The notes below the pieces were generated by a model. The model was given only the letters and a program-made list of their open reading frames with translations. It was not told the origin of the DNA and searched no databases. A stretch of 60,048 bases of DNA, from NCBI RefSeq assembly GCF_018614095.1, contig NZ_JAGGOY010000059.1, forward strand, positions 137,980 through 198,027, given 5' to 3'. This DNA comes from Streptomyces sp. ISL-87 (lineage in GTDB: Bacteria > Actinomycetota > Actinomycetes > Streptomycetales > Streptomycetaceae). Position numbers and translations under genes: made by a program. Below are positions 24,627 to 32,951 of the stretch, one piece after another. Position 1 is the first letter of the stretch, and every line of letters begins with the position of its first letter.

Positions 24627-24678
24627 CTAGTCCGTACGCCTAGTCCGTACGCCCGGTCCGTATGCCTGGTCCGTACGC
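24627..24678. repeat. Four tandem 13-bp repeats
   Basis: CTAGTCCGTACGC occurs twice exactly (24627-24639, 24640-24652), followed by two variants (24653-24665 and 24666-24678). The array lies between the broken oxidoreductase gene and the DUF456 gene end. It has no obvious coding capacity and could be variable between strains. Confidence 0.8.
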
Positions 24679-24686
24679 CCAGGCCG

Positions 24687-25175
24687 TCAGGGCCCCGACG
24701 CCACCACCGCCCCGAGCCAAGCCCCCACCACCAGCAGACACGCGAACAGCTCCACCAGCACGCTCGTGCCCACCGCCCGCATCACCGTCCGCACCGAGGC
24801 CCAGGCCTCCCCGTGCGTCCCCAGGCGAAGGCGTTCGCACAGGTAGACGCCGCCCACGAAACCGGGTACCGCCCCCACCACCGGCAGCAGGATGAAGCCA
24901 GCCACCGCCCCCACACCCGCGTACACCGCCATCCGGCGGGTGACCCCCACCCCCCGGAGCCGCCTCGGCGGCAGCTCGAACTTCACCACCTGGACCACCA
25001 GCAGCAGCGCCGTCGCCGCGACCAGGAGCGCCCACGCCACCGAAGACCGCTCGTGCAGCGCCCACCACATCAGCCCCGCCCACACCAGCCACGTCCCCGG
25101 CACGCCCGGCACCAGCACCCCGAAGATCCCGAGCAGCAGCACCAGCCCCACCAGGAGCAGCTGAGGCAGATCCAT
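24687..25175 (-). CDS. DUF456 family membrane protein
   Basis: The protein is about 162 aa with four or five hydrophobic segments. Glycine-rich loops such as LVPGVPGTWLVWAG and VGAVPGFVGG match the glycine-zipper character of DUF456. The function is unknown. ATG 25175 begins directly at the first membrane helix (LLLVGLVLLLGIFG). It lies 24 bp downstream of the LuxR-type regulator on the same strand and may be cotranscribed. Confidence 0.8.
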   Translation of the reverse strand: MDLPQLLLVGLVLLLGIFGVLVPGVPGTWLVWAGLMWWALHERSSVAWALLVAATALLLVVQVVKFELPPRRLRGVGVTRRMAVYAGVGAVAGFILLPVVGAVPGFVGGVYLCERLRLGTHGEAWASVRTVMRAVGTSVLVELFACLLVVGAWLGAVVASGP

Positions 25176-25199
25176 CTGCTCAGCGTGACTGACCAGCGG

Positions 25200-26222
25200 C
25201 TATCGGGCCACCCAGCCCCGCTCGTACGCGTGCCAGCCCAGCTGGAGCCGCGTCGTGACCCCGACGAGCTCCATCAGGCCCTTCACCCGCCGCTGCACCG
25301 TCCGCAGGCCCAGCTCCAGGTGCTTGGCCACGCTCGCGTCCGTCATCCCCGCCAGCAGCAGGGAGAGGATCTCCAGGTCGGTCTCGTCGGGGCCGCCGCC
25401 GGACTGCTCCGCCGTCCCGCTCGCCCCCAGCCGCAGCGGCAGCGCCTCCCGCCACACCGCCTCGAACAGGCCCATGAGCGACTCCAGCAGGCCCGACGCG
25501 TGCACCACCAGGGCCGACGGCTCCGCGCCGCGCGCCGTCAGCGGGACCATCGCCAGGCTGCGGTCCGCGATCACCAGCTTCGTCGGGACCTCGCCCGTCA
25601 CCCGGATCCGCTCCCCGCGGGCCAGCGCCGTCGACGCCTCCCGGATCCCGGTCGGCAGGGTCAGTACCTCCCGCTCGATCACCACGCGGTACTCGACACC
25701 CCGTACGGAGGCCCGTTCCTCCGCCTCGTTCTCCACCCCCGTCACCACCTGCGGCCGGCCGCTGACCAGCGCGCACACCTCCTGTGCCGCACCCAGCTGG
25801 AGCTGGTGGAAGCGGTGCGCCACCGCGCTCGCGCCCGTCACCACCTCCACCAGGTCGTGCACCGCCGGCTCGGCCGCCTCCACCCGGTACTCCTGCGCCA
25901 GCAGCGCCGCCGCCAGCTCCGCCTGCTCCAGCTCGTGACGCTGCTGCGTGAGCAGCGCGCCCAGTGCCACCCCCGGCGGGGCCGCCACCCACCGCCCGGG
26001 CCGGGCCGAGGACTGCGCCGCCAGACCCTGCCGCTCCAGATGCCGCAGCGCCCGCTCGGTCTGCGGCACAGGCAGGGTCAGCCGGTGCGCGAGGTCCGGC
26101 ACCTCCGCCGCCCCCAACGCCACCAGCACCCGGTACGCCGACTCCTGGCCCTCGTCCAGACCTATCGCACCCAGCAAACCGCCCACCCACTCTCCACGTG
26201 GCGCCTGGCGGGAAGCGGCCAC
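25200..26222 (-). CDS. LuxR-type helix-turn-helix regulator with TrmB-like N-terminus
   Basis: This protein of about 340 aa has a winged-helix-like N-terminal segment (AYRVLVALGAAEVPDLAHRL, residues about 30-70) and a C-terminal LuxR-type domain (DLEILSLLLAGMTDASVAKH followed by LRTVQRRVKGLMEL). The central region resembles the phospholipase-D-like sensor segment often found in streptomycete regulators with this layout. I took GTG 26222 as start without a clear ribosome-binding site. Targets are unknown; the DUF456 gene 24 bp downstream is the nearest candidate. Confidence 0.8.
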   Translation of the reverse strand: MAASRQAPRGEWVGGLLGAIGLDEGQESAYRVLVALGAAEVPDLAHRLTLPVPQTERALRHLERQGLAAQSSARPGRWVAAPPGVALGALLTQQRHELEQAELAAALLAQEYRVEAAEPAVHDLVEVVTGASAVAHRFHQLQLGAAQEVCALVSGRPQVVTGVENEAEERASVRGVEYRVVIEREVLTLPTGIREASTALARGERIRVTGEVPTKLVIADRSLAMVPLTARGAEPSALVVHASGLLESLMGLFEAVWREALPLRLGASGTAEQSGGGPDETDLEILSLLLAGMTDASVAKHLELGLRTVQRRVKGLMELVGVTTRLQLGWHAYERGWVAR

Positions 26223-26375
26223 GGCGCAAACCCGCCGCGGACATCATCGCCGCACCCACCGCCACTCTGCCAAGGTGACGCCACCGCAGCACCAACATCC
26301 GCTGGCCAGAAGCCATTTACGCGGCGACTTTGCCGCGCAATGCAATAGATGGCCGGAATTCACCTGGGGAGAGCG

Positions 26376-26645
26376 ATGCGCCCGATATCGCGCACGGCAC
26401 TGGGAGCGGCCGCCGCGGCAGTGCTGGCCGCCGTCACCGCCGTCGGCCCGTCCGCGGCTCTGCGGCACAGCCGATCGACGGAGAACTGGACCGAGGCGAA
26501 GGTGAGCGAGCGCGGCGGCGAGTGGACCGCGGTCGTGAACCACGCCGGCGCCGCCGGCAAGCCGGTGACGCTGAAGGTCGAACTGACCGACTCGAACGGC
26601 GCCTCCGTCACCCAGGCGGTCGCCCGGCCGTACGACATCCGCTAG
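26376..26645 (+). CDS. Small secreted protein
   Basis: This protein of about 89 aa has a Sec-type signal peptide (MRPISRTALGAAAAAVLAAV and on to about residue 33) and a short polar mature part that may form a beta-sandwich strand set (EWTAVVNHAG, VTLKVELTDS). No family is recognised. ATG 26376 was chosen because GGGGAGAG precedes it; an ATG at 26349 would add nine residues before the signal. A clear terminator follows. It faces the same way as the PP2C-like gene but is separated from it by that terminator. Confidence 0.7.
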   Translation: MRPISRTALGAAAAAVLAAVTAVGPSAALRHSRSTENWTEAKVSERGGEWTAVVNHAGAAGKPVTLKVELTDSNGASVTQAVARPYDIR

Positions 26646-26663
26646 TTCATACGGATGAGTGTG

Positions 26664-26702
26664 AAGGGGGCCGCCGGACAGCAGCTCGGTGGGCCCCTTT
26701 CG
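26664..26702 (+). terminator. Rho-independent-like terminator after the secreted-protein gene
   Basis: AAGGGGGCC (26664-26672) pairs with GGGCCCCTT (26691-26699), with one G-T pair in the stem, around an 18-nt loop and ends in TTTC. It begins 19 nt after the stop at 26645 and separates this gene from the PP2C-like gene. Confidence 0.7.
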
Positions 26703-26747
26703 GGTATTCGGCGTTTTCCGCCGCTCCGCGGGGCCCAGAATGAGGTC

Positions 26748-28217
26748 ATGAGTCAGCAGGGCGCGGACGACTGGTGGCAGAAGCTGTACGAGGACCCGGA
26801 CGCGGGACCGGAGCCCGACCCGGGGGACACCCTGGACAACCGGTTCCGCTCGGCGGCGGTGGTCGTGACGGACCCCGCTGGTCCGCCGGTCCCGCCGGCG
26901 GAGCCCGTCCTGCCAGGGCAGCGGCAGGGGGAACCGGGAGTGACACGGCCGACTGGGGCACGGCCGGACGTGACGCAGCGGGATGTGACGCTGCCGGACC
27001 TGGGGGCCGCCGGGTACGCGCTCTGGGACACCTCCGTCCCGGCCGACCCGGAGCCTCCGCCGAGGGACCCGCGTCAGGCCGGGCCCACCGGGTACGCCCT
27101 CGGAGATGTGACCGTGCCGCCCGCGGAGACCGAGCGGTCGCAGACGCCGGTGCGGCGGTGGGGGGTGCCGCGCGCGGACACCCCGACCGCGCCGGAGCCC
27201 GCGCCGGAGCCGAAACCCCAGCACCCCGCCCCCGCCGCCGCCCCGGCCCCCGCGCATCCGGCGCACCCCGCACACCCCGTTCCCGCCGCGACCGCCCCCG
27301 CCCCGGCGGACGCGGCCCCAGCGCGCCCCGCCCCCGCGGAGCGCCCCGAGGTCCGGCACCTCGGCGACCGGGCCCCGACGTACGCCGCCGAGCCGGGGGC
27401 GCTGCCCGTCGCCGATCCGGCCAACCTCGACGAGCTGATCCCCGACACCGTCCTGGAGGGGGCCCGCCACGGTTCGTACACCCTGCGCGCGGCCTCCGTA
27501 CGCGGGGACTCGGCCCGCTTCCGCGGGGAGGCCCGACGGGACTTCCTGCTCACCGCTCGCTTCGGCAGTGGCGACGACGCCCTGGTCCTGGTGGCCCTCG
27601 CCGGCGGGGACCGGGCCGCTCCCGGGGCCCGGGAGGCCGCCGCCGAGGTGTGCCACTGGGTCGCGTCGGCCATCGGGCGCAGCCAGCAGCGGCTGGCCGA
27701 CGACATCCGGGCGGGCAGGCGCGACGCCCTGCGCTCGGGGCTCCAGCGGCTCACCGACCGGGGCTACGGGCGGCTGCGGGCCCGCGCCGCGGAGCTGGGG
27801 CTCCCGGAGGAGGCGTACACCGCCGGGCTGCGCGGACTGCTGCTCCCGGTGGACCCGCTGTGCACGACACGGGTCTGCTTCGGCGCGGGCGAGGGCGGGC
27901 TGTTCCGTCTCCGGGCGGGCCAGTGGCAGGACCTGGAGCCGGCCGAGCCGAAGGAGCAGGGCGACGGCGCCGAGCCCGCGGAGGGCGGTTTCCGGTTCCG
28001 CTTCCGGGCCGCCGTGTCCCGCCCGGGCGACACCCTGCTGCTCTGCTCCGGCGGCCTTGCCGACCCGATGCGCGAGGAGGCCCTGCTCCCGGCCGAGCTC
28101 GCGGCGCGGTGGGCCGAGCCGGACCCGCCCGGCCTGGCGGCCTTCCTCGCGGATACCCAGCTCCGCCTCAAGGGCTACGCCGACGACCGGACGGCCGCCG
28201 CGGTCTGGGAGGCGTAA
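26748..28217 (+). CDS. PP2C-like protein, probably catalytically degenerate
   Basis: The protein is about 489 aa. The first 230 residues are Pro/Ala-rich and probably disordered; residues about 230-489 resemble a PP2C phosphatase domain. The usual DG(x)GG metal motif reads ALAGG (about 284) and the LLLCSDGL motif reads LLLCSGGL (about 432), so metal-binding aspartates are missing, while the terminal DDRTAAAVW resembles the last PP2C motif. It may be a pseudophosphatase that binds a partner. The start at ATG 26748 follows GAGGTC. The next gene starts 66 bp after its stop on the same strand. Confidence 0.75.
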   Translation: MSQQGADDWWQKLYEDPDAGPEPDPGDTLDNRFRSAAVVVTDPAGPPVPPAEPVLPGQRQGEPGVTRPTGARPDVTQRDVTLPDLGAAGYALWDTSVPADPEPPPRDPRQAGPTGYALGDVTVPPAETERSQTPVRRWGVPRADTPTAPEPAPEPKPQHPAPAAAPAPAHPAHPAHPVPAATAPAPADAAPARPAPAERPEVRHLGDRAPTYAAEPGALPVADPANLDELIPDTVLEGARHGSYTLRAASVRGDSARFRGEARRDFLLTARFGSGDDALVLVALAGGDRAAPGAREAAAEVCHWVASAIGRSQQRLADDIRAGRRDALRSGLQRLTDRGYGRLRARAAELGLPEEAYTAGLRGLLLPVDPLCTTRVCFGAGEGGLFRLRAGQWQDLEPAEPKEQGDGAEPAEGGFRFRFRAAVSRPGDTLLLCSGGLADPMREEALLPAELAARWAEPDPPGLAAFLADTQLRLKGYADDRTAAAVWEA

Positions 28218-28283
28218 CCGCGCGGAACGTGCGTGGATGGAAGGCGCACGCGGCAGAGCCGAACCGGAAAGGGCGCCCCCTCC

Positions 28284-30026
28284 ATGGCCAAGCAGAACGT
28301 GGCGGAGCAGTTTGTCGACATCCTCGTACGCGCGGGCGTGCGGCGGATGTACGGAGTCGTCGGCGACAGCCTCAACCCGATCGTCGACGCGATCCGCCGG
28401 ACGGGTGACATCGACTGGATCCAGGTCCGGCACGAGGAGACGGCCGCCTTCGCGGCCGGTGCCGAGGCCCAGATCACCGGCCGGCTCGCAGCCTGCGCGG
28501 GCTCCTGCGGCCCCGGCAATCTGCACCTGATCAACGGCCTGTACGACGCCCACCGCTCGATGGCGCCGGTCCTCGCGCTGGCCTCGCACATCCCCTCCGG
28601 CGAGATCGGCCTCGGCTTCTTCCAGGAGACCCACCCGGACCGGCTGTTCACCGAGTGCAGCCACTACAGCGAGCTGATCTCCAACCCGAAGCAGATGCCC
28701 CGGGTGCTCCAGACCGCCATCCAGCACGCCATCGGCCGCAGCGGGGTCGGCGTGATCTCCCTGCCCGGCGACATCGCCTCCCTCCCCGCCCCGGAGAAGA
28801 CGGTGGAGCACGCACTCGTCACCGCGCGGCCCTCCGTACGGCCGGGCGACGCCGAGATCGAGAAGCTGGTCCGGCTGATCGACGAGGCGGACAAGGTCAC
28901 GCTCTTCTGCGGCAGCGGCACCGCCGGAGCGCACGCCGAGGTGATGGAGTTCGCGGGCCGGGTCAAGGCCCCGGTCGGGCACGCCCTGCGCGGAAAAGAG
29001 TGGATTCAGTACGATAATCAGTACGACGTCGGCATGAGCGGGCTTCTCGGCTACGGCGCGGCCTACGAGGCCACCCACGAGTGCGATCTGCTGATCCTGC
29101 TCGGCACGGACTTCCCGTACAACGCCTTCCTCCCCGACGATGTGAAGATCGTCCAGGTGGACATCCGCCCCGAACACCTGGGCCGCCGCTCGAAGCTGGA
29201 CCTCGCGGTCTGGGGCGACGTACGGGAGACCCTGCGCGCGCTGAACACCCGGGTCAAGGCCAAGACGGACCGCCGTTTCCTCGACCGGATGCTGAAGAAG
29301 CACGCGGACGCGCTGGAGGGGGTGGTGAAGGCGTACACGCGGAAGGTGGAGAAGCGCACGCCGATCCATCCCGAGTACGTGGCGTCCGTACTGGACGAAC
29401 TCGCCGACGAGGATGCAGTGTTCACCGTCGACACGGGCATGTGCAATGTGTGGGCGGCGCGCTATCTTTCCCCGAACGGCAAGCGGCGCATCATCGGCTC
29501 CTTCAGTCACGGCTCGATGGCCAACGCCCTCCCGCAGGCCATCGGCGCACAGTTCACCGACCGCAGCCGTCAAGTGGTGTCGATGTCGGGTGACGGTGGT
29601 TTCTCGATGCTGATGGGAGATTTCCTCACCCTGGTGCAGTACGACCTGCCCGTCAAAGTGGTCCTCTTCAACAACTCATCTCTCGGGATGGTCGAGTTGG
29701 AGATGCTGGTTTCCGGCCTGCCTTCGTACGGAACAACGAACAAGAACCCGGATTTCGCCGGTATCGCCCGCGCGGCCGGCGCCTACGGGGTCCGGGTGGA
29801 GAAACCCAAGCAGCTCACCGGCGCTTTGAAGGACGCTTTCCGGCACAAGGGACCGGCACTGGTGGACGTGGTGACCGACCCCAACGCGTTGTCCATTCCA
29901 CCGAGGATCAGCGCCGAGATGGTGACCGGTTTCGCACTTTCCGCCAGCAAGATCGTGCTCGACGGAGGGGTGGGCCGGATGATCCAGATGGCGCGATCCA
30001 ATCTCCGCAACGTGCCGCGCCCGTAA
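28284..30026 (+). CDS. poxB: TPP-dependent pyruvate oxidase/dehydrogenase family enzyme
   Basis: This protein of about 580 aa has the three-domain layout of the pyruvate oxidase/acetolactate synthase family. The Glu activating thiamine diphosphate is in VRHEETAAFAAG (about residue 50), and the TPP-magnesium motif is GDGGFSMLMGDF ending in NN. IPSGEIGLGFFQETHP and LGTDFPYNAFLP are typical of PoxB-like proteins. It probably decarboxylates pyruvate to acetate, feeding electrons to quinone; the C-terminus lacks an obvious E. coli-type lipid-binding tail, so the acceptor is uncertain. The start at ATG 28284 is supported by conservation from MAKQNVAEQF. Confidence 0.88.
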   Translation: MAKQNVAEQFVDILVRAGVRRMYGVVGDSLNPIVDAIRRTGDIDWIQVRHEETAAFAAGAEAQITGRLAACAGSCGPGNLHLINGLYDAHRSMAPVLALASHIPSGEIGLGFFQETHPDRLFTECSHYSELISNPKQMPRVLQTAIQHAIGRSGVGVISLPGDIASLPAPEKTVEHALVTARPSVRPGDAEIEKLVRLIDEADKVTLFCGSGTAGAHAEVMEFAGRVKAPVGHALRGKEWIQYDNQYDVGMSGLLGYGAAYEATHECDLLILLGTDFPYNAFLPDDVKIVQVDIRPEHLGRRSKLDLAVWGDVRETLRALNTRVKAKTDRRFLDRMLKKHADALEGVVKAYTRKVEKRTPIHPEYVASVLDELADEDAVFTVDTGMCNVWAARYLSPNGKRRIIGSFSHGSMANALPQAIGAQFTDRSRQVVSMSGDGGFSMLMGDFLTLVQYDLPVKVVLFNNSSLGMVELEMLVSGLPSYGTTNKNPDFAGIARAAGAYGVRVEKPKQLTGALKDAFRHKGPALVDVVTDPNALSIPPRISAEMVTGFALSASKIVLDGGVGRMIQMARSNLRNVPRP

Positions 30027-30124
30027 CCCCGCAGGAGTGCGGATCGCTTCGGCGGGCATGCATCCCGTAGGCCTGTTCGAGAGGCCGTCATGTCGGAGTG
30101 TGCAAGCGGGGGAGGGGCATCGCC

Positions 30125-30616
30125 GTGCGGGTGGGGGCGAAGAGCGGGAAGCCGTGGACGAGAGGGCAGCCTGTACCGCGTGAACCGTCGGTCGAGGACG
30201 GGGGCGCGGTGGACGTGCTGGAGATCACCCGTAGCGTGCGGCGGGCGGACCTGAAGGCGGTGGGCGAAGTCCGGCGGGCGCTGCGGGAGTTGATGCGGCA
30301 CCGGTGCCGGCCGGACACCGCCGAGGTGGCGGAGCTGCTGATCACCGAGCTCGTCACCAACGCCCTCGTCCACACCGGGCAGGGCGCGGAGGTGTCCGCC
30401 ACTCTCGACGCCACTCGGCTGAGGGTGGAGGTGCGGGACTACGCCAACCGCCCGCCCCGGCCGTACGTACCGTCCGCCGACGACGGTACGCACGGCCGGG
30501 GGCTGGTCCTGGTGCAGGCGCTCGCCGACGCCTGGGGGGTGGACGCGCTGGTGCCTGGCCGAGGCAAGGTGGTGTGGTTCGAGCTGGACGGGAAGGCCGA
30601 CGCGGGGCCCGCCTGA
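30125..30616 (+). CDS. Anti-sigma-factor-type ATP-binding protein (HATPase_c)
   Basis: This protein of about 163 aa is an RsbW-like GHKL ATPase. The N box reads LLITELVTNALVHTG, with the Glu and Asn for Mg-ATP, and the glycine-rich lid motif is DDGTHGRGLVLVQALAD. Such stand-alone kinases usually bind sigma factors or anti-sigma antagonists; many exist in streptomycetes. GTG 30125 was chosen because GGGGGAGGGG precedes it by 7 nt; a GTG at 30098 is possible. No sigma factor or antagonist gene is adjacent, so its partner is unknown. Confidence 0.8.
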   Translation: MRVGAKSGKPWTRGQPVPREPSVEDGGAVDVLEITRSVRRADLKAVGEVRRALRELMRHRCRPDTAEVAELLITELVTNALVHTGQGAEVSATLDATRLRVEVRDYANRPPRPYVPSADDGTHGRGLVLVQALADAWGVDALVPGRGKVVWFELDGKADAGPA

Positions 30617-30666
30617 GCGCAGAAGCGCCGGGCCGGCCCCGCGGGGGCGTGCCAAGTCAGGGCGGA

Positions 30667-31725
30667 TCAGCCGAACTGCTGCTCCAGGTCCTTGAGTTTG
30701 CGTTCCAGTGAGTCGAGCCGGGGGATGGTCTGGGTGTCGTCCTCGGCGGTGAGGTCCACCGTCCGGGGGCCCGCCGAATCAGTGGATTCGGCTGCGTTCA
30801 CGGCCTGGAGGGAGGGCCGGCGGCGCCATGGCAGCTGTCCCGCTTCCGATATGGCCGGCTCCGCGCCGACCGGCGCGGAGCCCGTTCCGGGGGCCAGCCC
30901 CGGCAGATCGACCTGGCGGCCGCGCGAGCGCCCGAACGCCCGGTTCTGCCGGCCCAGTGCCTTGATGCGCATCCGGTCCAGCCGGTTCTGATCGCGCCTG
31001 CGGTGCCGGTCCTGCTCCTTCTCCCGCTTGTCCTCCCGCACCTCGTCGACTGCCTCGTCGAGGGTGCGTACCCCCTCCAGCAGCATGAGCGACCACGCGC
31101 CGAAAGTCTCCCGGGGTGCCCGCAGCCAGCGGACCATCCGGATCTGCGGCAACGGCCGGGGAATCAGGCCCTGTTCGCGCAGCGCCGCCCGGCGGGTCTG
31201 CTTGAGGGCCCGGTCGAAGAGAACGGCCGCCGAGAGCGACATCCCGGCGAAGAACTGGGGGGCTCCGTCGTGGCCCATGCCCCGCGGCGCGTGCACCCAG
31301 TTGAACCAGGCGGCCGCGCCCGCGAACAGCCAGACCAGCATGCGGGAGCCGAGGGCCGCGTCACCGTGGCTGGCCTCGCGGACGGCGAGCACCGAACAGA
31401 ACATCGCGGCGCCGTCGAGGCCGAACGGGACCAGGTACTCCCAGCCCCCGGAGAGGTTCAGGTTCTGCCGGCCGAAGCCGACGAGCCCGTGGAACGAGAG
31501 TGCGGCGGCGACCGCCGCACAGCAGAAGAGCAGGACGTACGAGGCGGTTCCGTAGACGGCCTCTTTGCGCCGCCGCCGCTCCTCGCTGCGCTCCCAGCTG
31601 TCGTCGGCCGCGGCCTTCTCGCCGTCCCGCTTGCCACGGGCCAGTACCGCCACTGCCGCAACTACGCCCAGGATCAACAGGCTGCCGGGCAGCAGCCAGT
31701 CCAGCGATATGTCGGTCAGTCTCAT
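30667..31725 (-). CDS. DUF2637 membrane protein
   Basis: This protein of about 352 aa has an N-terminal membrane helix, then a segment matching DUF2637 with several helices (YVLLFCCAAVAAALSFHGLV, then LVPFGLDGAAMFCSVLAV and MLVWLFAGAAAWFNWVHA). The C-terminal 150 residues are highly charged, with a likely coiled coil around EVREDKREKEQDRHRRRDQ and a final acidic/basic helix. DUF2637 proteins are common in actinomycetes, including plasmid-type elements, but no element genes are seen here. ATG 31725 has AAGGGA upstream. The function is unknown. Confidence 0.8.
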   Translation of the reverse strand: MRLTDISLDWLLPGSLLILGVVAAVAVLARGKRDGEKAAADDSWERSEERRRRKEAVYGTASYVLLFCCAAVAAALSFHGLVGFGRQNLNLSGGWEYLVPFGLDGAAMFCSVLAVREASHGDAALGSRMLVWLFAGAAAWFNWVHAPRGMGHDGAPQFFAGMSLSAAVLFDRALKQTRRAALREQGLIPRPLPQIRMVRWLRAPRETFGAWSLMLLEGVRTLDEAVDEVREDKREKEQDRHRRRDQNRLDRMRIKALGRQNRAFGRSRGRQVDLPGLAPGTGSAPVGAEPAISEAGQLPWRRRPSLQAVNAAESTDSAGPRTVDLTAEDDTQTIPRLDSLERKLKDLEQQFG

Positions 31726-31923
31726 GCGGATGTCCCTTGCCTCGCGCCCCGCGTCTGCGGCGTACCGGCGCCATACTGGCGCAGCCGGTCCGTCGCGCAT
31801 GCGGGTTTCGGGTCAAGAGGACGCCAACGGGGGGCGGGGCCCGTCGGATAGGGCGTTGTGGCTCGAACTCCCGCTCGTACGCGCTGGGCTGGGTTCGATT
31901 TGCGATCACTCCGACGGGTGGGT

Positions 31924-32790
31924 TCAGTCGGCGGCTGCCGTGAGGCGGGCGACGCGGTCCGCGTCGCAGGTACGGGGGCAGGTGGCGCAGGTGTCGTCCG
32001 GGCGGATCGTGTAGAAGAGGCAGCAGCCGGCCCGGTCCCGGGTGGGCAGCGCCTCACCGTTCGGGCCGGTGAGCGTACGGAAGCCCGCGCCGCCGGTGTA
32101 CGGGGCGGTCGAGCCGGGCAGCAGCGCCTCCAGCTCGGCCATGGCCCGGTGCTCCTGCTCCTCGCCGAGCAGGTGGCCGACGTACCAGAGGCTCTCCACG
32201 ACCTCGTCGGTCACCATGGCCCACAGGGCCCGGCGGCCGCGCCGCATGCGCGGGCCGAAACCTTCCAGCACGGGTTCGAGGTGCTGGGCCACCGCGGCCC
32301 GCACCTCGGCCCGCAGCGCCTCCTCGTCGGGCACGACCCGGGCCCCGGGGAGAGCGGCCGCCGGGTCGTCCGGCAGGCAGGCGAAGGTGTCGACACGCAC
32401 GGCCATCCGGCCGTGGGCCCGGTGGAAGGCCACGTTGCTGGCCGGGAGCCGGGGCACCCGCCGGTGCAGGAACCAGGGGACGGTGATCAGCAGGCAGGCG
32501 GGCCACGCGTACCGGTGCAGCCCGAAGCCGGCGACCACGTCGGGCCGGGCCGGGCGGCCGTAGTCCCGCAGGACCTGCGCTTCGTCCCAGTCGAGGAAGC
32601 CGTCCAGGGCGGCCCCGCCCGCCGCGAGTTCGTCCGCGCCGATCCAACCGGCGCCGCGGGGGGCGGGTTCGTGCGCGGAGTGCTCGGTGACCCGTAGCCC
32701 GGTGTAGGCCTCGGCGAGCCGCGTGTAGGCGTCCGCCATGGGCTGGAGGGGCGGGGCGGCGTCGAGGGTGCTGACGGCCGTGACGGTCAT
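31924..32790 (-). CDS. FhuF-like ferric-siderophore reductase
   Basis: This protein of about 288 aa has the C-terminal Cys cluster C256-C257 ... C268-x2-C271 (CCLFYTIRPDDTCATC), which binds a [2Fe-2S] cluster in FhuF-type ferric reductases. It should release iron from siderophores in the cytoplasm. An iron box at 32820-32838, 30 nt upstream of the ATG, shows that it is probably repressed by a DmdR/IdeR-type regulator when iron is plentiful. No siderophore transport gene is adjacent. An extra Cys at 275 could also be a ligand. Confidence 0.85.
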   Translation of the reverse strand: MTVTAVSTLDAAPPLQPMADAYTRLAEAYTGLRVTEHSAHEPAPRGAGWIGADELAAGGAALDGFLDWDEAQVLRDYGRPARPDVVAGFGLHRYAWPACLLITVPWFLHRRVPRLPASNVAFHRAHGRMAVRVDTFACLPDDPAAALPGARVVPDEEALRAEVRAAVAQHLEPVLEGFGPRMRRGRRALWAMVTDEVVESLWYVGHLLGEEQEHRAMAELEALLPGSTAPYTGGAGFRTLTGPNGEALPTRDRAGCCLFYTIRPDDTCATCPRTCDADRVARLTAAAD

Positions 32791-32819
32791 GGGGGGACCA
32801 CCGAATCGCGCGATCGTTA

Positions 32820-32838
32820 ACAGGTTAGCCTTACCTTA
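32820..32838 (-). promoter_or_regulatory. Iron box (DmdR/IdeR-type operator)
   Basis: On the minus strand the site reads TAAGGTAAGGCTAACCTGT, matching 15 of 19 positions of the actinobacterial iron-box consensus TTAGGTTAGGCTAACCTAA. Its position just upstream of the FhuF-like gene is suited to iron-dependent repression. Confidence 0.8.
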
Positions 32839-32951
32839 CTAGACCTTCCGTGATCTGCACTGATCTGTGACCTCGCCCCCGCGCCATCCTCGCCACCGGC
32901 CCGCCCGTGTCACCTATTCTCGGAACAGGTCGAGACCCTGGAGGAGGACCG

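Noticed and set aside
26244..29573. 1109-codon minus-strand open frame across the PP2C-like and pyruvate-oxidase-like genes
   Set aside because: This is a high-GC shadow frame. The plus-strand proteins have clear family motifs, whereas the long frame gives a low-complexity Arg/Gly/Val product.
31860..31925. Possible tRNA (GGTTCGATTTG resembles a T-loop)
   Set aside because: I could not complete an acceptor stem, D-arm or anticodon arm around it.
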